Assembly: GCA_013695115.1 (NCBI GenBank)
Contig: JACDBD010000077.1
Location: 1-6,753, forward strand
From: Actinomycetota bacterium
GTDB taxonomy: Bacteria > Actinomycetota > Acidimicrobiia > IMCC26256 > JACDBD01
Length of the DNA: 6,753 nt
Direction: 5' to 3'
In this document: positions 1 to 6,753 of the stretch, piece after piece
Layout of the letters: each line of letters begins with the position of its first letter
How positions within the stretch are numbered: the stretch's first letter is position 1
Notes under the pieces: model-generated
Databases searched by the model: none
What the model saw: only the letters and a program-made list of their open reading frames with translations
Told to the model about the DNA's origin: nothing
Position numbers and translations under genes: made by a program

Positions 1-252
1 ACGGTCACGATCGGCGGACGCGACGACCTGCTGCGCGCGGAGGTGCGGATCGACGCGCTGTCCTTCGTCGAGCGCGCACCCGCGCCCGACCGATCGGTGC
101 TGGTTCAGGTGCGCGCCCACGGAACCCCGGTCGGCGGTCACCTCGACGACGACCGCGTGCGCTTCGACGAGCCCCAGCCGCGGGTGGCGCCGGGGCAGGT
201 GGTCGCGCTCTACGACGGCGACACGCTGCTGGGCGGCGGCATCGCCGCCTGA
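1..252 (+). CDS. mnmA: tRNA-specific 2-thiouridylase MnmA, C-terminal fragment
   Basis: This is the 3' end of a gene that begins before the window; 83 residues in frame 1 end at TGA 250-252. MnmA is the cytoplasmic enzyme that adenylates and thiolates U34 at the wobble position of Lys, Glu and Gln tRNAs, using sulfur relayed from a cysteine desulfurase. The visible part is the C-terminal beta-barrel. It shows the characteristic LVQVRAHG strand, the PQPRVAPGQ turn, and the closing VALYDGDTLLGGGIA strand at the very C-terminus, as in full-length members. The catalytic cysteines and the PP-loop lie upstream and cannot be checked. The gene converges on the membrane-protein gene with four bases between stop codons. 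Its position just before a MetE-like gene and ligA matches the mycobacterial order, which supports the call. Confidence 0.85.
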   Translation, partial: TVTIGGRDDLLRAEVRIDALSFVERAPAPDRSVLVQVRAHGTPVGGHLDDDRVRFDEPQPRVAPGQVVALYDGDTLLGGGIAA

Positions 253-264
253 CCCGTCAGGCGG
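245..264. terminator. bidirectional hairpin spanning both convergent stop codons
   Basis: The perfect inverted repeat CCGCCTGA-CCCG-TCAGGCGG gives an 8-bp stem with a 4-nt loop, and a possible G-U pair extends the outer end. It contains the mnmA stop (TGA 250-252) in the left arm and the stop of the opposing gene (TCA 257-259, read TGA on the minus strand) in the loop and right arm. Because the element is a palindrome it reads the same in both directions, so it could terminate both transcripts. There is no long T-tract on either side, so an intrinsic terminator of the classical type is not proven. Hairpins without a U-tract are often proposed for actinobacteria. Confidence 0.6.
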
Positions 265-1138
265 TTGGCACCGGGATCCGACGTTGCGCCGCTTCGGCGA
301 GGAGCTCGCCGCTCCGCACCGCCGCGAACCGCAGCTCGGTCGTGGTCGCAGGGACCGAACCCCGGACGCCGCGCCGGGTGGCGAGAAACTCGGTCTCGCG
401 GCCGAGGGTGAGCGCCAGCGAGTCGGCCAGCGCACCCAACCGCAGGTCGACCACCCCTGCGTGGACGCGCTCGCTCGGGTCCGCGGCACGCAGCGAGGCG
501 ATGTGCTCCCGCAGGAACAGCACCGGATCGGGAAGCGTGAGGGGATCGACGACGACCAGGCCCGCCGGCACCAGCACCACCCAGCGACGCGAGAGCCCGT
601 GGAGGGCGCGCACCATCAGCGCGGCCACCGGGATGCCCACCACCAATGCCAGCGCGCCCACGACCGGCCGGTCGGCCGCCACCAGCAACGGCCCCGCGGC
701 GATACCCGCCCCGACGAGCAGCGGCGCCGGCGGCAGCGGGCCCAGCAACAACACGCGCGGGGTCTTCAACGGGAACCGGCGCTCGTCGCCGTAGGCGACG
801 CCGTTGGCGGCCGCCATCGCGACCCCGGGCGTCACGGCGAGGACGACCGCCGCGCCGGTCACCACGATCGCGGCGACGGCCGTCACGCCGGCAGCGTCAC
901 CGAAGATCGCGGCGACGACCGCCAGAACGAAGAACCCGGGGGCGGCGACCCGGACCGCGGTCAGCGCGACGGGACGCGGCGTGAGCACCCCCGTGAGCAC
1001 GACGCCCCACGCCGACCACAACAGCACGGCCGCGACGATCTGCGGCCCGGTCGACCAACCGTCCAGCGCGTCGGCGGCCGCCGGGCCCGCGGTGATCGGC
1101 AGTGACGCCCACGCGATCCGGAGCAACCAGACGCTCAC
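257..1138 (-). CDS. six-helix membrane protein of unknown function
   Basis: I do not recognise a named family. With the GTG start at 1138 the product has 293 residues. About six hydrophobic segments lie near residues 5-21, 33-53, 58-80, 83-107, 128-154 and 158-178. A soluble C-terminal part (about 183-293) follows, beginning RRWVVLVPAGLVVVDPLTLP. That beta-rich run is reminiscent of a small PH-like or beta-sandwich fold, but this is only an impression. The arginine-rich loops and the RR before the soluble part suggest a cytoplasmic C-terminus. Start choice: the frame stays open to an ATG at 1213, but that would overlap the divergent gene and add 25 polar residues ahead of the first helix. GTG 1138 has a weak GGGG 8 nt upstream. 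The gene converges on mnmA and diverges from the MetE-like gene. Function is unknown; it may be a lineage-specific envelope protein. Confidence 0.7.
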   Translation of the reverse strand: MSVWLLRIAWASLPITAGPAAADALDGWSTGPQIVAAVLLWSAWGVVLTGVLTPRPVALTAVRVAAPGFFVLAVVAAIFGDAAGVTAVAAIVVTGAAVVLAVTPGVAMAAANGVAYGDERRFPLKTPRVLLLGPLPPAPLLVGAGIAAGPLLVAADRPVVGALALVVGIPVAALMVRALHGLSRRWVVLVPAGLVVVDPLTLPDPVLFLREHIASLRAADPSERVHAGVVDLRLGALADSLALTLGRETEFLATRRGVRGSVPATTTELRFAAVRSGELLAEAAQRRIPVPTA

Positions 1139-1194
1139 GTGGTTGACCCCAGGAATCCGGGCGGCCCCGGCTGGAAGCGCGTCACGGCGCCGAC

Positions 1195-1202
1195 CGTATA
1201 CT
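1195..1202 (+). promoter_or_regulatory. -10 box of a probable leaderless promoter for the MetE-like gene; palindromic core may serve both strands
   Basis: TATACT at 1197-1202 is close to the consensus -10 and ends 9 nt before the ATG at 1212. The start point would therefore fall on or within a few bases of the A of the ATG. The intervening bases are C-rich with no ribosome-binding site, which is the leaderless arrangement common in actinobacteria. I see no good -35. GTATAC (1196-1201) is self-complementary, so on the minus strand TATACG (1195-1200) could serve the divergent membrane-protein gene with a leader of about 50 nt. The plus-strand role is more convincing than the minus-strand one. 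Confidence 0.6.
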
Positions 1203-1211
1203 GCGCCCCCC

Positions 1212-2228
1212 ATGGTCCGGACCGCTCACGCGCCTGCGCTCGTCCCCGCGCTCGCCACCGGTATCGGAAGCCTGCCCCACGACGATCCCCGGGCCGCGGC
1301 GGACGTCGTGCTCCGTCATCACCCGCGTCTGCCCGCCGCGCCGCAGTTGCCGGCGCGCACGCCGCTCGAAGGCCTCGTCGCCCAGTGGGCGCGCGCGCTT
1401 CCCGAGGTCTCGGTGCGCGACGACGGGACCGTGGTCATCGACGACCGGGGGTCGTTCGAGCCGCCGGTGCCGTCGTTCGACTCCGAGGCCCACGGCGGTC
1501 TGCTCGCGTTCCTCGATGTCGCCGCGTCGACCGGTGAGGAACCGCCGGCCCGGGTCAAGGTGCAGATCGCCGGCCCGCTCACGCTCGGGCTGGCGTTACA
1601 CCGTGCCGGCATGCCAGTCGAGCGCGCCTTCCGACGGGGCGGTGAGGCCGCCCGGAGCTGGGCGATCGCGGTCGAGGAGCTGGTCGAGGAACGCCTACCC
1701 GGTTCGTCGTTGCTCCTGTTCTTCGACGAGCCCGCGTTGGTGACGTGGCGACGTCATGAGGGCGTGCTCGATCGCGAGACGGCTACCGACGTGCTCTCGG
1801 GTGCGCTGGCGGCGCCGGGGTGCATGACCGGCGTGCACGTCTGCGGCGCGGGCGACCGTCGCCTCGCGCTCGAGGCGGGACCGCAGGTGATCGGGGTCGA
1901 GGTCGGGAGCGATCTCGTCGCCGACGCCGACGTGATCGCCCGTCACCTCGATGCCGACGGTTGGGTGGCGTGGGGGGCGGTGCCGACCGACCGACCGGTG
2001 GGCGAGTCGGTCGAGCCGCTCTGGCGCGCACTGGTCAGCGTGTGGTGCGAGCTCACGCGGCGCGGCTGCGATCCGGTGCGCCTCCGCACCCAGAGCCTGG
2101 TCACGCCGGCGTGCGGGCTCGCCGGGCACGGGCGCAGTCAGGCCGAGCGCTCCCTGCGCCTCGCCCGGGCGGTGGCTGACCGCGTGCACGACCAGGCGGT
2201 GGCAGCCCGGCTGACACTGGGCGCGTAG
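1212..2228 (+). CDS. MetE-core (cobalamin-independent methionine synthase C-terminal type) methyltransferase-like protein
   Basis: The product has 338 residues and matches only the catalytic C-terminal TIM barrel of MetE; the N-terminal domain of the ~750-residue enzyme is absent. The sequence shows the N-terminal TGIGSLPH signature (17-24 region), the FDEPAL motif (171-176), and a full set of candidate zinc ligands: His209 and Cys211 in HVCG, Glu230 in IGVEVGS, and Cys301 in TPACGLA. These correspond to the His-x-Cys, Glu and Cys that hold Zn and activate the homocysteine thiol in MetE. The likely chemistry is therefore methyl transfer to a zinc-bound thiol, possibly homocysteine; the methyl donor cannot be deduced. 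A mycobacterial relative of the same size (Rv3015c) sits in the same order between mnmA and ligA. ATG 1212 is chosen because homology begins just after it and a -10 box lies immediately upstream. The downstream gene overlaps by one base. The frame is open upstream to 804, but that part is antisense to the membrane-protein gene. Confidence 0.85.
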   Translation: MVRTAHAPALVPALATGIGSLPHDDPRAAADVVLRHHPRLPAAPQLPARTPLEGLVAQWARALPEVSVRDDGTVVIDDRGSFEPPVPSFDSEAHGGLLAFLDVAASTGEEPPARVKVQIAGPLTLGLALHRAGMPVERAFRRGGEAARSWAIAVEELVEERLPGSSLLLFFDEPALVTWRRHEGVLDRETATDVLSGALAAPGCMTGVHVCGAGDRRLALEAGPQVIGVEVGSDLVADADVIARHLDADGWVAWGAVPTDRPVGESVEPLWRALVSVWCELTRRGCDPVRLRTQSLVTPACGLAGHGRSQAERSLRLARAVADRVHDQAVAARLTLGA

Positions 2229-2803
2229 TGGCGTCGCGCACGCCGCGCTGCATCAACTGCGGCACGCCACTCGGGCCGGGCGTGGGCAAGTGCCCTACGT
2301 GCGGGACCGAGGCCGACACCGGTCCGGTCACCGCCGAGGTGGTCGAGGAGCCCACCGCTCCCGGCGCGACGCGAGCCGGGGATGTGACCGAGACGGAGGC
2401 CGTTCCCGCCGTCGAGCGCACCCAGGCGGCCCCGCCGGTCGTCGGGCCGCCACCGCGCAGTCCCGGAGAGGATCGGGGCACCTTCCTCCGGCGCCGAATC
2501 GTCGCCGTCCTGGTCGTGGTCATCGTCGTGTGCATGGTCGTTCTCGGCGCGTTGGCATTCCTCGGGGGCGACGACGGTGGCGACGACCCGACATCAACGT
2601 CGTCGTCGACGAGTACGTCGAGCACGACGACCACGACGGTCGCGCCGACGACCCGGGCCACGATCCCGGCGACCGCCCCACCCACGGCACCTCCGCCCAC
2701 GTCGCCGCCCACCCCGCCGCCCACCGTGATCACGATCCCGCCCACCCCGCCGCCCACCGTGATCACGATCCCGCCCACGACCGTGCTGCCTCCGGTCACC
2801 TGA
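2228..2803 (+). CDS. zinc-ribbon, single-pass membrane protein with Thr/Pro-rich extracytoplasmic stalk
   Basis: The product has 191 residues and starts at GTG 2228, which shares its G with the TAG stop of the MetE-like gene, implying translational coupling. Residues 8-25 form a zinc ribbon with two CxxC pairs (Cys8/Cys11 in CINCG, Cys22/Cys25 in CPTCG). A disordered acidic/Pro linker (26-85) leads to a basic RRR (88-90) and one hydrophobic helix (about 91-112). An aspartate/glycine patch and a Ser/Thr run then lead into a Pro/Thr-rich tail (about 120-191) ending in two copies of PPPTVITIPPT. By the positive-inside rule the zinc ribbon is cytoplasmic and the stalk external, where Thr-rich segments of actinobacterial proteins are often O-mannosylated (inference). 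No catalytic domain is visible. The function is unknown; a sensor, scaffold or envelope-anchoring role is possible. Confidence 0.75.
   Translation: MASRTPRCINCGTPLGPGVGKCPTCGTEADTGPVTAEVVEEPTAPGATRAGDVTETEAVPAVERTQAAPPVVGPPPRSPGEDRGTFLRRRIVAVLVVVIVVCMVVLGALAFLGGDDGGDDPTSTSSSTSTSSTTTTTVAPTTRATIPATAPPTAPPPTSPPTPPPTVITIPPTPPPTVITIPPTTVLPPVT
2705..2778 (+). repeat. 33-bp in-frame tandem repeat, about 2.2 copies
   Basis: Positions 2705-2737 and 2738-2770 are identical and the match continues to 2778, a strict 33-base period. Each unit encodes eleven residues of the Pro/Thr stalk (PPPTVITIPPT in register) and contains the palindrome GTGATCAC. Identity at synonymous positions suggests a recent duplication and possible length variation of the stalk between strains. 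Confidence 0.85.
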
Positions 2804-2833
2804 GCCGGGGGAGCAGCGCGGCGCGATCGGACC

Positions 2834-2854
2834 GGGTCACGGGTTCGGTGACCC
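2834..2854. terminator. hairpin between convergent genes, covering the stop of the secreted-protein gene
   Basis: GGGTCAC (2834-2840) and GTGACCC (2848-2854) form a 7-bp stem with a 7-nt loop. The minus-strand stop codon (TCA 2837-2839) lies in one arm, and the plus-strand gene ends 30 bases before the stem. No T-tract follows on either strand. It resembles the hairpin at 245-264 in placement but is weaker, so a terminator role is tentative. Confidence 0.4.
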
Positions 2855-3673
2855 CAGCGGCCCCGTCCCCGCGCCGGCGGGTGCCTGGTCGACGCTGATC
2901 AACTCCTCGCGACCACCGCCACCGGACACACCCAGCACGAGCACCGGGCCCACGTTCTTGGCGTAGAGCTTGTACTCGAGCACGTCGGGCTCGATCGTGA
3001 TGGTGTCCTTGGTCAAGAGCACCTTCTTGAAGAGGCCGAACGGCACCTCGGCCATCTCCTTGGTGCTCAGGACCTCGCCGTTGTCCTCGGCCTCGCCCTT
3101 GTAGTACTCCTGGCGGTACTTCAGTCCCGGCCGCGGCTCGGCGGGCATGGCGATGCCGGCCTCGGCCCCGTCGACGCCGGCCTCGAAGGACCCGCTCTTC
3201 GTCGTGATCTGGCCGTTCTCGAACTCGGCGGTGTCTTCGCCGAGGTACCAGACGTTGCCGTCCTTATCCTGGGCGTACCAGTCGAAGGTGTCCTCGATGA
3301 GTTGACCATCCTGGGTCACGGTGTCGCGCACCACGCGAGCCGTGATGCCGTTGGCGATCTTCTTCGTCTCGGTCGTCACGACCACCACGACCTGGAGCTC
3401 CTTGCCCTCCTCGTCGACCTCGCGGTACGTCCAACGGGTGCCGGGGGTCATGGGCCAGTACGGGTTGTCGATCTCGGTCGTGAAGTCGGCCGGGTCGAGC
3501 TCGACCGGCTCGGCGCCCCGCGGGAGATCGGATCCGCCGGACGCGCCGGCCGACCCGCCGGCCACGAGCAGGAGAGCGATGGTGACGGCGACGGAGATGA
3601 CGACGGTGGCGGCTCGCGCCGTCCGTCGGTGGAACTTCGAGACTTGCGATGGGTTTTCCTGAGTCAGTGTCAT
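2837..3673 (-). CDS. secreted beta-rich protein of unknown function
   Basis: From ATG 3673 the product has 278 residues. A basic N-region containing HRRTAR is followed by a hydrophobic stretch (AATVVISVAVTIALLLVAGG) and small residues (SAGASGG), a typical Sec signal peptide with cleavage near residues 46-50. There is no Cys lipobox. The mature part contains DNPYWPMTPGTRWTYRE, alternating hydrophobic/polar beta strands, DTFDWYAQDKDGNVWYLGED, GSFEAGVDGAEAGIAMPA and YRQEYYKGEAEDNGEV. I recall these motifs from a widespread family of uncharacterised exported proteins. The C-terminus is a Gly/Pro/Ala tail. Start choice: the frame is open to ATG 3820, but that lies inside ligA. ATGs at 3685 and 3682 are alternatives that add four or three residues. 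ATG 3673 is preferred because a possible -10 sits 7 nt before it. No ribosome-binding site is visible at any of these starts. The gene diverges from ligA across a control region with phased repeats. Confidence 0.75.
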   Translation of the reverse strand: MTLTQENPSQVSKFHRRTARAATVVISVAVTIALLLVAGGSAGASGGSDLPRGAEPVELDPADFTTEIDNPYWPMTPGTRWTYREVDEEGKELQVVVVVTTETKKIANGITARVVRDTVTQDGQLIEDTFDWYAQDKDGNVWYLGEDTAEFENGQITTKSGSFEAGVDGAEAGIAMPAEPRPGLKYRQEYYKGEAEDNGEVLSTKEMAEVPFGLFKKVLLTKDTITIEPDVLEYKLYAKNVGPVLVLGVSGGGGREELISVDQAPAGAGTGPLGSPNP

Positions 3674-3680
3674 GGAGCGC

Positions 3681-3686
3681 ATCATG
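3681..3686 (-). promoter_or_regulatory. possible -10 box for the secreted-protein gene
   Basis: Read on the minus strand, CATGAT is a 4/6 match to TATAAT and ends 7 nt before the ATG at 3673. This is the same spacing as at ligA and would give a leaderless mRNA. The place where a -35 should lie (about 3704-3709) has no recognisable hexamer and falls inside the phased repeats at 3694-3726. That would fit an activator-dependent promoter. The hexamer itself is weak, so confidence is low. Confidence 0.35.
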
Positions 3687-3693
3687 AACGGCC

Positions 3694-5784
<2,091 letters not shown>

Positions 5785-5836
5785 ATCCTCCGGCTTGCTG
5801 CTGCGATTGCGCGGGAGCGGCGAGCGTCCCGAAGGG

Positions 5837-5859
5837 CGGCGGCAGGTACCCTGCCGCCG
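5837..5859 (+). promoter_or_regulatory. perfect 10-bp GC-rich hairpin upstream of the dehydratase pair
   Basis: CGGCGGCAGG and CCTGCCGCCG are exact reverse complements separated by TAC, giving a very stable 10-bp stem. It lies 60 bases after ligA and 25 bases before the next start codon. No T-tract follows on the plus strand. It could be a terminator for ligA, an operator for a dimeric repressor, or a leader hairpin. TACCCT (5847-5852), the same hexamer as the proposed ligA -10, lies across its centre. If that is a real -10 the dyad would overlap the promoter, and the transcript would keep a short leader with a ribosome-binding site. Confidence 0.5.
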
Positions 5860-5872
5860 AGCGAGTGCGACC

Positions 5873-5879
5873 AGAGGAG
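5873..5879 (+). promoter_or_regulatory. ribosome-binding site of the HadA-like gene
   Basis: AGAGGAG ends 5 nt before ATG 5885 and fixes that start, although the frame is open further upstream. It contrasts with the MetE-like, secreted-protein and ligA genes, which show no such site. Confidence 0.75.
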
Positions 5880-5884
5880 AAGCC

Positions 5885-6346
5885 ATGGTCGATAAATCCG
5901 CGGTCGGTCTGAAGGACGAGCCGTTCGAGATGGTGGTCGAGCGGGGGAAGGTGCGTGAGTTCGCGATCGCGACGAAGTCATCGAACCCCGCGTACCTCGA
6001 CGACCCCCAGCCGGTCTCGCCGCCGACGTTCCTGGTCACGTCGACGTTCTGGACCCCCGCGTCGATGCGGCCGGGGGGCTCGCTGTTCAAGAAGGTGAAT
6101 CTCGACATGCGGCGGGTCCTCGACGGCGGGCGCGAGTTCGTGTTCCACGGGCCGCCACCCCGGGCCGGCACCAAGCTGATCGCGCAGAACCGGGTCGAGG
6201 ACATCTACGAGAAAGAAGGCAAGCGCGGCGGCACGATGACGTTCGTCGTTACGGTGCAGGAGTTCCGCGACGAGCGCGGCGAGCTTGTGGCCGAGATGCG
6301 CTCGACCGCGATCGAAACGGGACGGCCTCCGAAGGAGGACAAGTGA
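5885..6346 (+). CDS. MaoC-like hotdog dehydratase subunit, non-catalytic (HadA/HadC type, FAS1-like dehydratase domain)
   Basis: The product has 153 residues with one hotdog fold of the MaoC N-terminal/FAS1-like dehydratase family. The N-terminal part REFAIATKSSNPAYLDD (24-40) aligns with the place where active subunits carry the D-x-N-P-x-H dyad. Here Ser-Asn-Pro-Ala-Tyr lacks both the catalytic Asp and His, as in HadA and HadC. The central FVFHGPPPRAGTKLIAQNRVED (85-106) is the typical hotdog strand preceding the core sheet, and GGTMTFVVTVQEFRDERGELVAE closes the fold. In the family such a subunit pairs with a catalytic partner to dehydrate (3R)-hydroxyacyl thioesters, and it shapes the acyl-binding channel. 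The partner follows directly with a one-base overlap (TGATG). Whether the substrate is acyl-ACP of fatty acid synthesis or an acyl-CoA cannot be told. Confidence 0.8.
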   Translation: MVDKSAVGLKDEPFEMVVERGKVREFAIATKSSNPAYLDDPQPVSPPTFLVTSTFWTPASMRPGGSLFKKVNLDMRRVLDGGREFVFHGPPPRAGTKLIAQNRVEDIYEKEGKRGGTMTFVVTVQEFRDERGELVAEMRSTAIETGRPPKEDK

Positions 6347-6753
6347 TGGGTGTGACCTGGGACGACCTCGAGGAGGGCGCGACCACCGAGCCGCTCGTCG
6401 TCGGGCCGCTCACGCGGACCGACTTCGTGCGCTACCAGGGCGCGTCGGGCGACTTCAATCCCATCCACCACGACGAGGAGTACGCCAAGGCCGCCGGGTT
6501 CCCCACCGTGTTCTCGGTCGGGATGCTCCAGGCCGGGATCCTGGCGACGTTCGCCACCGACTGGCTCGGGCCCGAGAACGTGCGCACGTATGGGTTCCAG
6601 TTCCGTGAGCAGGTGTGGCCGGGCGACACCCTGACCTGTCAGGGCGCGGTGACCAAGCGTTATGAGGCCGACGGCGAGCGCCGCGTCGACCTCGAGCTCA
6701 CCTGCACGAAGCAGGACGGTGGCACCGCGATCAAGGGCAACGCGACGTTCGTG
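6346..6753 (+). CDS. MaoC-family hotdog dehydratase, catalytic subunit (HadB type), 3' end outside window
   Basis: The frame runs 136 codons from ATG 6346 to the window edge without a stop; family members are about 140-150 residues, so only the last few are missing. The hydratase motif is intact: YQGASGDFNPIHHDEEYA (30-47) with the catalytic Asp36 and His41 in D-x-N-P-x-H. It is followed by the AAGFPTVFSVGMLQAGILATF helix and the YGFQFREQVWPGDTL strand that closes the active site. It should dehydrate (3R)-hydroxyacyl thioesters to trans-2-enoyl products, forming a heterodimer with the preceding subunit. A strong AAGGAGG (6332-6338) lies 7 nt before the ATG, inside the end of the previous gene, and the stop and start overlap as TGATG. 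An in-frame GTG at 6343 is a less likely start. Confidence 0.85.
   Translation, partial: MGVTWDDLEEGATTEPLVVGPLTRTDFVRYQGASGDFNPIHHDEEYAKAAGFPTVFSVGMLQAGILATFATDWLGPENVRTYGFQFREQVWPGDTLTCQGAVTKRYEADGERRVDLELTCTKQDGGTAIKGNATFV

Noticed and set aside
284..1105. 273-codon open frame antisense to the membrane-protein gene
   Set aside because: The product is an Arg/Gln/His-rich low-complexity sequence typical of shadow frames. The minus-strand frame has coherent membrane helices and converges neatly on mnmA.
1143..1148. TTGACC as a -35 for the MetE-like promoter
   Set aside because: It lies 48 bases upstream of the -10, far outside the usual 16-19 base spacer.
804..1211. Upstream extension of the MetE-like frame by 136 codons
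   Set aside because: It is an Ala/Thr-rich shadow of the opposite-strand gene. The MetE homology begins just after ATG 1212 and a -10 box lies between.
1139..1211. SAM or other riboswitch before the MetE-like gene
   Set aside because: The probable start point is at the ATG, leaving no leader, and no characteristic helices are visible in the 73 bases available.
2705..2778. CRISPR-like repeat
   Set aside because: The repeat is contiguous without spacers, in frame and encodes a Pro/Thr stalk.
2101..2799. 232-codon minus-strand frame with Gly/Val repeats
   Set aside because: It is the reverse reading of the Thr/Pro stalk and the MetE-like 3' end; its repeats are mirrored from the real gene.

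Overview
The window is very GC-rich, densely packed DNA with strong GC bias at third codon positions. It carries housekeeping genes in an order I recall from actinobacteria: mnmA, then a stand-alone cobalamin-independent methionine-synthase-like gene, then ligA, as in the mnmA/Rv3015c/ligA neighbourhood of mycobacteria. Gene content and the probable leaderless starts point to an actinobacterium. The hypothetical genes resemble those of the Acidimicrobiia, but that placement is an inference.

Layout: (1) 1-252 (+) is the 3' end of mnmA (tRNA 2-thiouridylase). (2) 257-1138 (-) is a six-helix membrane protein of unknown function that converges on mnmA; one 8-bp hairpin spans both stop codons. (3) 1212-2228 (+) is a MetE-core methyltransferase-like protein with a complete zinc site, apparently expressed from a leaderless promoter. 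It overlaps by one base (4) 2228-2803 (+), a zinc-ribbon, single-helix, Thr/Pro-stalk membrane protein containing a 33-bp tandem repeat. (5) 2837-3673 (-) is a secreted protein of unknown function, convergent with (4). (6) 3674-3757 is a divergent control region. It holds three 11-bp phased direct repeats resembling a PHO-type operator and two probable leaderless promoters, one for (5) and one for ligA. (7) 3758-5776 (+) is complete ligA. (8) 5777-5884 is an intergenic region with two hairpins whose arms are interchangeable. (9) 5885-6346 and 6346-6753 (+) are a translationally coupled pair of MaoC-type hotdog hydratase subunits. The first lacks the catalytic dyad and the second carries it, as in HadA/HadB. 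The second runs off the window.

I see no mobile element, CRISPR array, RNA gene or defence system. The region is mostly ordinary chromosome. The most interesting signals are regulatory: the phased repeats between the secreted protein and ligA, the recurrent TANNCT box 7-9 nt before an ATG with no ribosome-binding site, and the hairpins placed on stop codons. The MetE-core gene and the zinc-ribbon membrane protein coupled to it are the main functional unknowns.
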